A stretch of DNA of 64,000 nucleotides from Cordia subcordata (GCA_028554755.1 JAPTOF010000008.1:11968501-12032500); one strand, 5' to 3'; numbered from the stretch's first letter, positions 24,082 through 35,973 are shown. Numbers and translations: made by a program. Notes: generated by a model from the letters alone, not told the origin.

Positions 24082-25402
24082 TAACACGTGGTTATGGCAT
24101 AGAAGATTTGGACATGCTAGCATGAGCTTATTGAATGATTTATCAAAGCATGATCTTGTTCGAGACCTACCAAAGCTAAAATTTGAAAAAGATAAAATAT
24201 GTGATGCTTGTCAATTAGGAAAACAACATAAAACATCCTTCAAATCCTTAAATAAGGTTTCAACAAATAGAGCTTTACAACTACTACATATGGATTTGTT
24301 TGGACCCATTGATGTGGCAAGCTTAGGAGGATCTAGGTATGCATTTGTTGTAGTTGATGATTACACTAGATTTACATGGGTCATGTTTCTTGCACATAAA
24401 AATGAGGCCTTCAATGAATTTGCAAGATTGTGTAGAAAAGTGCAAAATGAGAAAGGCTATTTTATAACTTGCATCCGTAGTGATAATGGCACCGAATATG
24501 TGAATACCCCTTTCATGAACTTTTGTGATGAACATGGCATAGAGCATAACTTTTCGGCCCCTCGTACTCCTCAACAAAATGGGGTAGTAGAAAGGAAGAA
24601 TCGTACATTACAAGAAATGGCAAGGACTATGCTAAAAGAACACAACTTACCAGCATATTTTTGGAGTGAAGCCATAAATACTGCATGTTATGTGCAAAAT
24701 AGAGTATTGATTAGACCTATTTTAAACAAAACTCCACATGAACTATGGTATCGCAAAACACCTAAAGTATCATACTTCAAGGTATTTGGTTGTAAATGTT
24801 TTATTCTAAACACTAAGGACCACTTAAGAAAATTTGATTCTAAATCCGATGAAGGAATATTCTTAGGTTATTCCACAAAGAGTAAAGCATATAGGGTATG
24901 TAATAAGAGAACTCTTGTTGTAGAAGAATCAATACATGTTACACTTGATGAGACTAATCCATTTGAGCCGAGAAAGGAAATTGATGATGTAGGTTATCTT
25001 TTGGAAAAGACAACACTTGAAGATCCAACTCCAAAAGACAAAGAAACGAAACAAGAAGAAGAACTTCAAGAAATGAGGTCTCAAGAGAATGAGGAAATCA
25101 AACAATGCTCAAACAAAGATGATGAAACAAAAGAACCTCATGAAGATCTACCAAAGAGTTGGAAGTTTGTGAGAAACCATCCTCAAGATTTCATTCTCAG
25201 TAATCCAAATGAAGGTGTAAGAACTAGGTGTAATATTAGCACTTTTTGTGAGCATCGTGCATTTATTTCACATGTTGAACCCAAAAATGTAAAAGAAGCA
25301 CTATTAGATGAGAATTGGATAATAGCTATGCAAGAAGAACTTAATCAATTTGAGAGAAATAAAGTATGGAAGCTAGTTGAAAGACCTAAGGATAGACCGT
25401 AA
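24070..25402 (+). pseudogene. Sirevirus integrase and start of reverse transcriptase
   Basis: A long open frame begins with the zinc-binding pre-integrase motif (WHRRFGHAS and CDACQLGK). It continues through the DDE integrase core: HMDLFGPID, IRSDNGTEY and PQQNGVVERKNRT. It then passes through a charged linker into the start of reverse transcriptase (VKEALLDENWIIAMQEELNQ). The frame stops at 25402 after PKDRP, where one C appears to be missing from a C-run. All three catalytic acidic residues of integrase are visible. Intact, the protein would insert the cDNA into host DNA. Confidence 0.9.
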
Positions 25403-26144
25403 TTGGAACCAAATGGGTATTTAGAAACAAACTAGATGAAGCTGGAATAGTGACTAGGAATAAGGCTAGACTAGTTGCACAAGGATACAATCAAGAAGAA
25501 GGAATTGATTATGATGAAACTTATGCTCCTGTAGCTAGACTTGAATCCATACGTATGTTACTTGCATTTGCATGTCACATGGACTTTAAACTTTATCAAA
25601 TGGATGTAAAAGTGCATTTTTAAATGGATTCATTGAAGAAGAAGTTTATGTTGAACAACCCCCTGGTTTTGAAGATTCATGTTTTCCTAATCATGTGTTT
25701 AAACTAGAAAAGGCTTTCTATGGCTTAAAGCAAGCTCCTAGAGCTTGGTATGAAAGACTTAGTGGATTTTTGGTTGAAAACAATTTCGAAAGAGGAAAAC
25801 TTGATTCAACCTTATTCATCAAAAGAAAAGACAATGATATTCTACTTGTCCAAATTTATGTAGATGATATAATTTTTGGTGCTACTAATATTTCCTTGTG
25901 TGAGAATTTTTCGAAGTGCATGCATAAGGAGTTCGAGATGAGCATGATGGGAGAATTAATCTTCTTCCTCGGACTTCAAATCAAACAAGCAAAAGAAGGG
26001 ATCTTCATAAATCAAGCCAAGTACACCAAGGAAATCATCAAGAAATTTGGACTTGAAGATGCAAAGGAGATTGGAACTCCCATGAGCCCTTCAGCTAAGC
26101 TAGACAAAGATGAGAAAGGTAAATCGAGACGAGAAGAAATATAG
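25399..26144 (+). pseudogene. Sirevirus reverse transcriptase, two frames
   Basis: The first part (25399-25623) carries GTKWVFRNKLDE, KARLVAQGYNQ and YAPVARLESIR, then hits a stop where one A seems missing from an A-run at about 25610. The second part (about 25612-26144) carries AFYGLKQAPRAWYE and the catalytic YVDDIIFGAT, then GELIFFLGLQIKQ. Motif order and spacing are those of copia reverse transcriptase. Another frame change near 26125 leads into RNase H. Confidence 0.9.
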
Positions 26145-26799
26145 AGGTATGATCGGTAGCCTATTATATTTAAGCGTCTCTAGACCTGATATCATGTTCT
26201 CAGTGTGCTTATGTGCTAGGTTTCAATCAAATCCTAAGGAAATTCACTTAACAGCTGTAAAAAGAATAATAAGATATCTTAAGGGTACAATTAATTTAGG
26301 ACTTTGGTATGCTAAAGGAACATCATTTGATTTATGTGATTTTTCTGATGCTGACTATGCTGGCTGCAAAATAGATCATAAAAGCACTAGTGGAACATGC
26401 CAATTCCTAGGACATTCCTTAGTATCTTGGTCTTGTAGGAAGCAAAATAGTGTTGCAATTTCTACCACTGAAGCTGAATATATTGCAGTAGGTAGTTGTG
26501 TGGAACAAATATTGTGGATGAAACAAAATCTACTTGATTATGGATTGAAGTATAATCATATTCCTATATATTGTGATAATACTAGTGCAATTAATCTTAC
26601 TAAGAATCCAATTCAACATTCAAGAACTAAGCATATTGAGATTAGACACCATTTCATTAGAGATCATGTACAAAAAGGAGATATAATTCTTGAATTTGTT
26701 GATACTTTACATCAAGTTGCTGATATTTTCACCAAACCTTTGAATGAGGATCAATTTTGCAAGATTAGGAGAGAAATTGGAATGATAAAATGTGGCTAA
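26110..26799 (+). pseudogene. Sirevirus RNase H segment
   Basis: This frame contains YRGMIGSLLYLSVSRPDIMF, SDADYAGCKIDHKSTSG, STTEAEYIAVGSC, YCDNTSAINL and HIEIRHHFIRDHVQKG, the ordered motifs of the copia RNase H domain. It ends with a natural-looking stop after DIFTKPLNEDQF and about 15 more residues. The segment is intact apart from the broken join to reverse transcriptase. Confidence 0.9.
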
Positions 26800-26859
26800 A
26801 TGGGATATATATGTGTTTCTGTGGCTTGGGTATGAAAATTAAAACATTTTTGAACTTTC

Positions 26860-26975
26860 TGACCCAGCCGGTCGACCAAAGCCGGTCGACTGACTAAAGT
26901 CTTAGGCGTCCGGCTAAAGCAGAAAACTTAATTTGCTCTCTGATCCAGCCGGTCGACCCGGTCGACCGAATGAAC
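26860..26975 (+). promoter_or_regulatory. CpG-rich palindrome spacer between pol and env-like region
   Basis: Several copies and half-copies of CCGGTCGACC occur here (about 26872-26900 and 26946-26970). They use the same words as the palindrome cluster in both LTRs, in DNA that is otherwise AT-rich. Their presence just upstream of the env-like ORF suggests a duplicated LTR-type control region or chromatin signal. That role is inference. Confidence 0.5.
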
Positions 26976-27180
26976 GCGGTAATTGTTAAAATTAGGGGTT
27001 TTCACCCCAATTTCACCACAAACTCTCAAAATTCTTTCAACTCTTACTCAATTTTTCTTCAATCCCATCTCAAATCTTCAACTTTACACCGATTTCTTCC
27101 AAATTTCTTCCCAAAATTGGTTTACCCACTTCAAAAAACATAGTTTTCTTCGATTATATCTATAAAAACAAGGCAAAATC

Positions 27181-28562
27181 ATGGTGAATCTAAGAGGGAA
27201 GAGTCAAGCGTGTGGGAGGAAAGGGAAAAGGGCAAGAACGCAATCTCCACCACCACCACCACCTCCAGCATCAAAGATTCAAGGGAAGCAATCTATTATC
27301 TACGGTAAATACATTGTAGACTCTGATTTTGCTGGTACAGATATATTACCGTTATTTGATAGATGGACTACCTTTTGCACTTGAATTGTGATGTACAAGA
27401 CAAGCTAGTGGTTGAATTTTATGAAAATCTGGAGATAAGTTGTAGAAGTCCAAGATTAGAATTAGCCTCAACGGTTTGTGGAGTAGAATTTGTGCTTAAT
27501 GAGGCTATTTTGCATAATATATTTCATGTACCAGTTGAAGGGGAAGGACATTATAATAGTCAAGGGTGGCCGGAAGGAATTAGGGAACTGCATCCCGGGA
27601 GAAGTAATAAGATTTATGTGGGAGAATGTAGGACCTAGAGATCCAAACTTGATTCTTCCAATGTTAAGAGATGTTGATGTTAACACTAGGCTTGCTCTTA
27701 AGATTATGAGTGAAATAATTCTTCCTAGGAATATAAATGATGGAAAGATTCCGATTATGGATGCATATATTTTTACTGACCTTAGGAAGGAAAAGAGATA
27801 GCCTTGCCTTTCCTTATACTTCAACATATGCTGCACATTAGTGGAAAGGACGGAGGGAAAACAACTACTCCGGGATATGGAATGGCTTTAATGCATATCT
27901 TCTCATATTTCAGAATTTTCTCAAATGCTCCATATAAGATATTCGCTTGGAATTTCGATATGTTATATATGAACTTTATGGGCATTTACTGGTATAATAT
28001 GGAGCCAATAAACAGAGAGACATTCAAAAGTTTGCCCCAAAGTACTCAAGCTGCCATTAGATATAGAACTAAGAAGGGCACTACCTTCACCGACCCAGTG
28101 TTTGGGACTACAGAAAACCTTGATGACATGGCTGGTGGGGTAGATATAAACTTTGGAGAAGATGAAGGGCCAGAATTTGAGGGAAATCCTAACATAGGCA
28201 TACCTGGAACAATACCTATGGTTGTTAGTTCCTCTGAAGAAGAGGAAAACCCTGAGGAAGCGACTCTTAGGCGTGTATTAAGAGAGTCTAGGGAGCAAGA
28301 GCATTTTGAGGAGCTTCGCAGAAGAGAAATTCGTCAGGGAGCTAGTTCTAGCTCCAGGGGACAACAAGAAGACACTTCTATGATGGCTCAGATCCTATCT
28401 CAGCTCCAGGCCTTCAACACGGGTATGAGTGACATGAGGACAACTATGGCAAGCAAATGGGATGAACTCACCACCTGGAGACAACACATTGATTCTGAAG
28501 TAGCGGCTATGAAGACAGACATGAGAAACTACTTCAAGGATCACCATGATGACGCGCCTTGA
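27181..28562 (+). pseudogene. Env-like ORF region of the Sirevirus, frameshifted
   Basis: The region begins with MVNLRGKSQACGRKGKRART followed by a proline run. It then changes frame near 27375, 27580 and 27800. The last and longest part (27804-28562) contains an aromatic-rich stretch (FAWNFDMLYMNFMGIYWYNM), an acidic SSEEEENPEEA patch and a C-terminal arginine/glutamate-rich helix likely to form a coiled coil. Its place after RNase H matches the third ORF of Sireviruses, and the first half resembles the plant-transposon protein domain often found there. No signal peptide or convincing membrane span is visible, so the 'envelope' label is historical. The real function is unknown. Confidence 0.65.
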
Positions 28563-28664
28563 TCTTTATTTTCTTCACTTAAAACAATTTTCAGTTTTGT
28601 TGATTTCTAGTTTAGTTGACTTCATACCTTTCTTTCCTAACTTTATGTTGATTTTGAGGATGCC

Positions 28665-28946
28665 AAAGGGGGAGAAGTTTGATGAAGTATGAATTGATGA
28701 ATTTGATGATTTGATGAATATGATGATTATGATTTGATGAAGTATATTTGGTATATTTGATGAATGTGGTGATATATTATGATATATGTGATTTATGCAT
28801 TTTTTTTGTGATATAGAATATCCATGCTTTGGGTGGTATGTTTGCAAATTTGATAATCAAAGCACTTGTTAGAAGAATGCATATATTAAGGGGGAGTATT
28901 CTTTTCAAATCTTAAAAATATTTGTCATCATAAAAAAGGGGGAGAT
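28665..28946 (+). other. Three polypurine tracts and TTGATGA-rich segment
   Basis: Near-identical purine tracts AAAGGGGGAGAA (28665-28676), AAGGGGGAG (28888-28896) and AAAAAAGGGGGAGAT (28932-28946) lie upstream of the 3' LTR. Only the last abuts it and should prime plus-strand DNA. Between the first two is a TTGATGA-rich stretch (28680-28790). Repeated polypurine tracts are a reported Sirevirus feature. Confidence 0.85.
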
Positions 28947-30237
28947 TGTTAGCTAAATATTCTTTATTGATTTTGATGATGAAAAAATATATATGTATTT
29001 GACTAAACAGCTTCTTGTGAAATGAGAATATCATATGAAGCTTGGAAAATATGAAGATGTGCATAAAGGATCATTTGGAGAAGAAAAATTGAGAAGGCAT
29101 AAGGAGGAGAAGAGAAGACATAAGGGATACCGGACTTATTTTTTTCTTGCTCTTCTTGTGAAATGCCTTTATATTGTGTAGACTTGGCTCAAAACAATTT
29201 TCCTTATCATTGCAAATTTTTCTCAAGTATTGCACTTTTAAAAATATGCACAAATGTATTTGAATGCATATATTGAGTCAAAATGAGTTTTGGGGTGTTT
29301 TCATTCACAACATGTGTTTACATATTTATACAAAATTATTTGGTGTTGTTAAAATATATTTGAGTTTGTTTTTTCAAAGGAATCTGGTTTTATTTTTTTT
29401 CTGGAATGGCCGGACCCCTAAGCCGGTCGACCGGCTGACTGGGGTGGTCGCCCGGCCTATTCAGAGAGTGAAGGTAAAAGCCGGACTTCTAGCCGGCCGA
29501 CCGGCTAAGGCGTCCGCCTAGTCGAGAGGTGAAAGGCAAGCCGGACGACTGTCGACCGGCTGAACGGGGCTGTAATAAATGCACTAGCCGTTTCTTACCG
29601 TTCTGTCCGAATTTTTTCAATCCCCTTTCACCTACCAAATCTCTAACCCTCAATCCTCTATAAATACACATTCAAATACAAGTTTTAATCAATCAAGTGA
29701 AGTGTGATAAAGTTTTTATTATCATTCAATTCTTCTTGAGCCAATTCTTGCAATATTTTGAGCTTTCAAGAGCTTATCATTTTCTCTTCTTGAGGAAATT
29801 CTCATATTCAAATTCTTGTCATACTTTGAATATCTACACACTTTGTGAGCTTAAATCATTGTGAGAAATATCCATTCTTAGCTTGTAAAGTGTGAGAAAA
29901 TCCTATAGAGTGTAGCTCTTGGGTTCTTTGAAGAAAAACTTCAAAGAGGGTGTAAAATCTTGGTTTGTGCTTCACCAAGTTTTGAAGAAGCATTCTAGTG
30001 GAAGTTCTTGAAGTCCTAAGGGGAGATTCCTTGGGCGGTAGACGTAGGCTTGGCCGAACCACCTAAAAATCGTTTGTCTCTCTTCTCTTTGCCTTTAAGT
30101 TCATTCTAATTATCTTGCCTATATTGTGTTTGATATATTGCTTGTTAGAGTTATAAATTTACTGCAAATTTTAAAAAACGAAAATTAGCATTTATATCTT
30201 AATTCACCCCCCCCCTCTTAAGATATTTGCACCCACA
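28947..30237 (+). repeat. 3' LTR of the Sirevirus-like element
   Basis: This 1,291-bp repeat matches the 5' LTR from TGTTAGC to CCCACA. Differences include several C-to-T changes around 29340-29400, consistent with deamination of methylated cytosine. Palindrome sites are at 29421-29436 (perfect), 29491-29506 (one change) and about 29538 (disrupted). Confidence 0.95.
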
Positions 30238-30242
30238 CTATA

Positions 30243-30825
30243 TATTCAAAATTTTTATATTATATGTTTAAAACTCTTATATGAACATGTTTGTAGCTTG
30301 ATATAAGAGTTTTGATCATATAATATAAGAATTTTAAATATATAATATTAGAATTTTAAACATGTAATATAAGATTTTTTAATACAGAGTATAATTTATT
30401 AACATGTAATATTAGAGTTTCAAACATAGAGTATAAAATTTATGAGATTACAATTTTTATTTGTAAACTTATTTTTTAACATTTGAACTTGTAATATAAG
30501 AGTTTTCAACATATAATATAAGAATTTTGAACATATAATATAAGAGTTTTGAACATACAGTATAAAATTTATAAAATTATAATTTTTATTTTGTAAACTT
30601 GCTTTTAAACTTTTGAACATATAATATAAGAGGCTTGAACATGTTTGTGAGCAGCTTAATATAAGAGTTTTGAATATATAATATAAAAATTATAAACATA
30701 TAATATAAAAATTTTGAAAACCTGTACTGTTACTTATTGTGTGAGCGTACTGTTCATACACAATATGGTGTACAATATTCATGTGAAGCACTGTGCATAT
30801 ACTGCACAGTAAAGTACTTTCTCTT
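30243..30825. repeat. Right half of the split AT-rich inverted-repeat element
   Basis: The unit AACATATAATATAAGAGTTT and its variants recur at least eight times between 30243 and 30715. A terminal part with TGTTCATACACAATATGG and ACTGCACAGTAAAGTACTTT follows. Read in reverse it mirrors 20480-20585, so the two are arms of one foldback-like element. Confidence 0.6.
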
Positions 30826-31135
30826 GGACTTCCACATTGTTTAATTTATGAGTTAATCATTCAAGGGAAAAGAAGGTGCAAATAGAATAAAACATTTCTA
30901 AAAGGTGCAAAATTGAAGCAAACATATCCAAAAATAAAATTTTCCTAATTGTATTTTGCAAGCCACTTCAAATCAAATTTTATTTCATTAGTTAAAATTG
31001 AGAATATGTGTAGATCTAATAATTAAACTCCTTTCTATAAAAATTTATCTCACAAATTATTTTCATGAGCACGAAATTTAATTGAATTGTATTTGTTTAG
31101 GTTATTTTAGGAGATAAAATGCAACAAACCTTTGT

Positions 31136-31959
31136 GTGATTTACCATAAGTGCACCACACCTCCTTGTGGTGTCAAAAGTTATACAACAAGCCCTTTGGT
31201 GAATAAAAGTTACAGGCATACCCCCATACCGTTTATACTTTTTAATAGTGTTATAATTTACAGTTGCAAAGACATTAATAGCCTTACTCTATTCATTCAA
31301 TTAAGTTTCTAACAACGTTTATAGAATTAGAGGTTTAACTCTTTTTTTCTAATTTCAATTTTATAGTCAAAAAATGTAAGCAAATAAACACGATCAACGA
31401 TATTCGAAAATTACATTGATATCCTACGGGTGACTTTTACACCTGTAACTTTTAGTGATTTAACTAATTTGTCATCATAAGCAAAGAACTCCACACATCC
31501 CAATATTGAAAATTACATGTGATTTATTGTCAGCTTCTCATCTTTTCGCATATAGTTGGCGACCTAGCATTCCTAGTCTTTATATAATCAAATGTGATAT
31601 CATTATGTTTTTGGTAGATTGCCTGAATGTGTATTGTGGAACACGTGCAAATGAAGTTGCATTGCCTTAATAAGATGGGCTAGTTGATATTGTTGCTAGG
31701 AGCTAAGGCATGAAATTGCAGTTCACGATGTGGTGTTTTTGTGTCTCTAAATACTCAAAGATGATATTAGTACATTACTGCAAGACTGTCAGTATTTGCA
31801 AAATTATATGTAAGGGTATTCATGTTGATCGTAAATTTTAATACTGTTAAAGCATAATAAATGATAAGGGGTGTCCGTATAACTTTTACTTATCACAAAA
31901 GTTTATTGTGTGACTTTTGACACCACAAAAAGATATGGTGTACTTATAGTAGACCACGT
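31136..31959. repeat. Foldback-like element with about 95-bp inverted arms
   Basis: The left arm (31136-31233) includes CTTGTGGTGTCAAAAGTTAT and GAATAAAAGTTACAGGCATA. The right arm (31865-31959), reversed, reads TTTGTGGTGTCAAAAGTCAC and AAGTAAAAGTTATACGGACA. The arms are around 75 percent alike by eye and enclose about 630 bp without coding sequence. Confidence 0.6.
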
Positions 31960-32398
31960 AGAGTATAGTATATTTTAACCTTATTTTAAGTCTTGCATGT
32001 ACAAAAGCACATTTAAAATTAATTATTTTGTAGTTATATTTTTTTCGTCTTTTTCTTTCTTGCTATTGGTTGGGATTTGCATGATTGCCAAATAAAGAAT
32101 CTTTGCTAGACGGGCATAGCCGTGTAGGATCGAATTATGCCATTGTCATGATTATGCAACTTTTCAGACACAAATGACTTTTCATTTAAGGAATGGTGCA
32201 TGAAAGGTTGATGGAGTTTAGTATTGCCTTTTTAGGAAATAGTTCTTTGCTTCACAAGATAGCTCAAAAGAAAGGATTGTTTTTTTAAAAAAAAGGAAAA
32301 TATTACAATTTCTATTGTTATTTACAAAAATATTACAGCTTTAGATGAGTTTTTGAAAATATAACAAAAGCTTGTTTAGAAGGTCACTTGGGGCAAGG

Positions 32399-32535
32399 CA
32401 AACACGTCACTCTGACAATGGGTACGCCACGTAAGCGCAGTGGCAGGTTTAACATGCCTCCAGACATGTTAAACAAGCCACTCTAACAATTGGTAAGCCA
32501 TGAAAGTGCAGTAGTGGGCATGTTAAACACGCATG
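32399..32535. repeat. Degenerate GC-richer tandem repeat
   Basis: AAACACGTCACTCTGACAAT and the following ACGCCACGTAAGCGCAGT are repeated about 71 bp later as AAACAAGCCACTCTAACAAT and AAGCCATGAAAGTGCAGT, with the start of a third copy at 32525. It stands out as less AT-rich than its surroundings. Confidence 0.6.
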
Positions 32536-33478
32536 CTGACATTTTCTTGATGGCACGGGGCTTTATCTTCGTGCCACATTGGCTTTTATACGATAAAGTA
32601 ATTAATTAAAAATAAACAATTAATTAATAAAATATAAAAATAAAAATTAATTAATTAAAAACCTAAATTAAAAGCTAATAATAATAAATTATAAAAATTA
32701 ATTAATAAATAATTTAAAAAGTAGAAAAACAATAAGAATTTAAAAATTAATTAAAAATAATTTCACCATCCACCATTGAAGCTAAAACTCATTCATTAAT
32801 TATAGTATATAACATCATATTTATGTATTATAAAAATTACCATCTATTTACCTTTTTAATTATTTTAAAAACAAAACGTACCACTCTACGCTGTGCCCAG
32901 CAGTTACTATAGAATCATCACCCATAAGCATTTTTAATCTTTAAAAAATTAAGTGTGCCATCATAGGCGGTAGTATGTATTTTTCAATAGTAATACAGCT
33001 AATCACAAGCATAAGTTTACAAGATTGAGAGAAACTTCCACCTAAATTTAATGTATTCACCATTAAATTTTTATTAACGGTGTTAATTGAAAGGATCTTT
33101 CAAAAAATTATAAAAAAATTGGAGGACCTGATTGAGATTAAACATAAACCTAAGGAACCTAAATGTCTTTCTCCCTTAAAAAAAATCACGGGGAATAACG
33201 AGCATTTTGTACTTCTTATAGTGAGAATATTTATTCAATAAGTAACTAACTAAAGTTGAAAATAAAATAATGATCACTAAAAGCCAATATTAATTTAAGT
33301 GACTTTTCCTTAAGTCAATCCATCCGCACTCTGAATCTAGCCGACTGAAAGAGAAAAAAAAAAAAAAAAAAAAACAAAAGCATGTTTCAAATCATAAACT
33401 TGCAGTAAACTTTTAACCCTTTCACAGTTGAGAAGAAAGTTATATTAGACACACTCCAACACTACCAAAACCAACTTT

Positions 33479-35910
33479 TTAGTTGGCGTTGACAAAGCGA
33501 CAATCCTTTCGAACCTCTCCTTCATCTCCGGTGAGTGGATTATTCTCAGACAAAGTCACAAGAGCCCTTGCAAACCGGTCATGGAAATAGCCATTGTCAG
33601 CAGCCATTTTCTCAACAAAAGGAGAGGTAGCAGGATCAGATACCAATTCTTGGTCAACAATTAGCAGCCCTTTGTGGTTCAATATGTTCTTGTAGTACAT
33701 GTTGTCAAGCACCATTGGTGTTTCACGATCGTTTCTTGCGTACTCCACCGCCTTGGGGTCGGGCTCCGGCGATGGGCATCGACCCTTGAGGTATTCGGCG
33801 TAGGCAGGGTCCAACGTTGGATCAACTGTTGGGTACAGCCTGTGAACGAGGTTTATGCAGTGAACTCGTCCAACTGAGTGAGCCCCTGCAATAATATTAA
33901 ATGTAATGAATTTTACTAGTTCATATTTTTCCAACTAAACCAAGTCTTATTTCATTAAATGGGGTTAACATCTTTAGTCACATAGACTACTATGTCGTCA
34001 CAAGGGCGGAACAATTGTACAAAAGTTGGACAAGGGTTAGTTGCTCTACAAGTTCCTACATCAGAAAATTTTGATTCTTCAACTATTATAAGTGAGCATT
34101 TTGATTTTTAAACTATTAATTGTTAGACATCGTCCTTTTAGCCATTTTAGTTTTTAAGAAGGGTAAATTGCTTCTAATGTCCTTTATCTTTTAGCAAATG
34201 GGATGTTGGCCCTTTATCTTTCTAATTAAACCTTTTAGTCCTTTAGTTTTAATTTTGTTGTGTCCAATTTTCGCCGCTATTCAACACATTACTCACATAT
34301 GACACGTGCATTGCACGCGTATTACACGCAAAGATAACGGCTAAAATTGGACAAAAATTTGAAAATGGACTAATGGCGACAATGGAGTTAAAACTAAATC
34401 ACTAAAAAAGTTCAAGATAAAAGACTAACATGTCATTGTATTAAAAAAAAAAAAAAAAAGAACTACAGGAGTAATTTACCATTTTAAAAATTAATAGTCC
34501 AAGGATCAAAAAGGCTTACTTTAATTTTCTAGGAACCAAGATATTCTGCTTGTTATAGTTTAGGGACCTAACCTATGAAAAAATTAACCATTCGAAAATT
34601 TTGAGAAAGACATTTTCACCTAGGAGAGCAACTGTTCCTTCAGTATCAACACCAACAGATTGAAATCTGGAAAGAACGAATGACATGGTATCATTATGGT
34701 TAGGAATGTAGCTCTCAATTTCTGCTGCACGGCTCTGCCTGCTGTCTTTCCGCCCTGTTTTCATTTCCATCCGCGGCCCTCCTAACTGAATTAGTGTCGG
34801 AGTCAGAAATTTCAGATTGAAGACTCAAAACTAATATTTAGCGAAAAAAAATTAAGGATATGCGTGATTGTAATTTTTTTGCACGGGTTTAAGCTGACTT
34901 TCTCGAAAAATATTCAAATAATTAATCTTACCATCACGACACCTTCCCTAGCAGCAAGAGCAACAATATCCGCACAAGAAACTGTCAAGGGGCATTCAGC
35001 CTCGAGAGCCTTTTTGATGACATCAATGTATTTCAAGTTTCTCATTCCAAAGCTCCTTTGAGATACCATCTCTGATTCTATGCCATTTACTGTCTTCAGC
35101 AGTAGTGATGCATCACATGACTGCATGGAATCAGATTCGATTATTTACATTGCAAATAACTAAAAGTTAAGAATTAGTAATATTTTTCAGAAATTGAATA
35201 TTCGGTCTTATAAATACGCGAGGAAGTAATCCCAACCAAAATAAAAAAATAAAACAAGAAAAGAAAAGAAAAAAAAAGAATTACCTTGACCATGCAATCA
35301 TGGAAGAGAGTTCTGATCCATGAAACTGCGGTGTTGCCATGCTTTTTGTATAGCGTGTAGACTTGTTCTTTGATTATTTGTTCGGCTGTCGGGCAACTCT
35401 GTGCGTAGTAGTTTAGCTGGAGATCACTGTTTGCTGCACAAGATCCAAATGGGAGCATCAACTATCCACTAGCATCATAATGTGGGCGACTCTGAATTTT
35501 TCTCGTAACACTATGAAATGTTACTAAATGTTACCTTATAAAGTAAAATACAAGTACAAATATTAAGACTCGATGTGCATGATGAGACAGCAATAAATAA
35601 AAGACCAACAAGGTTTTTTTTCCAACGTTTAGAGGTAATAAAAGTTGTAAGCTCAAAATTCCCACAAATATTGTGAAAGGAAGAGTGAAGAAAATATATA
35701 ATGTTCATAATGCATGTTTACAAATAGAAATGCAAGGTCTATAAGGACATAATTTTAAGTTGTGAACTAGGAGTACGAAAAGAAGGAACATAGTGTTGAC
35801 ATAAAATAAGGTTAAAATTGCTAGAACAGTGTACCAGATAGAGAGAGTGAGAGGAATGCAAATAAAACCAAATTGATGCTTGAACAAATATGATGTATTT
35901 TAGCAGCCAT
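33479..35910 (-). CDS. Class III peroxidase, secreted
   Basis: Five exons join without a break: 35910-35835, 35433-35285, 35120-34932, 34785-34620 and 33885-33479, all with GT-AG introns. They total 987 nt and encode 328 residues. Residues 1-25 (MAAKIHHICSSINLVLFAFL, then SLSLS) form a signal peptide encoded by its own small exon. The mature part starts near ANSDLQLNYYAQSCP. Motifs: RTLFHDC (distal Arg66 and His70), SCDASLLL (calcium site), CPLTVSCADIVALAAREGVV, GAHSVGRVHC (proximal haem ligand His196), and YYKNILNHKGLLIVDQEL. Paired cysteines for disulphides are present. The enzyme uses hydrogen peroxide to oxidise phenolics in the cell wall or vacuole. The DCMVKSCD and GAHSVGRVH variants resemble the Arabidopsis PRX21/PRX42 branch, which is inference. 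It appears intact and functional. Confidence 0.93.
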
Positions 35911-35973
35911 CTCTTAAAGCTCTTTTGGGGCTTATAGGCTGTTATCTGATCTATAAACCGTAAAACTCGAAAG

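Larger units (their letters stand above)
20586..30237 (+). mobile_element. Complete Sirevirus-like Ty1/copia retrotransposon
   Basis: A 9,652-bp element is bounded by two direct LTRs of about 1.29 kb that begin TGTTAGC and end CCCACA. It is flanked by an identical 5-bp target-site duplication CTATA (20581-20585 and 30238-30242). Order: 5' LTR, tRNA-Met primer site, gag, protease, integrase, reverse transcriptase, RNase H, a CpG-palindrome spacer, an env-like region, three polypurine tracts, 3' LTR. Integrase before reverse transcriptase defines Ty1/copia. The extra ORF region after RNase H and multiple polypurine tracts are hallmarks described for Sireviruses. At least ten frame changes break the coding region, so this copy is not autonomous. 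The LTRs differ at roughly 3-4 percent of positions by eye. Confidence 0.95.
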
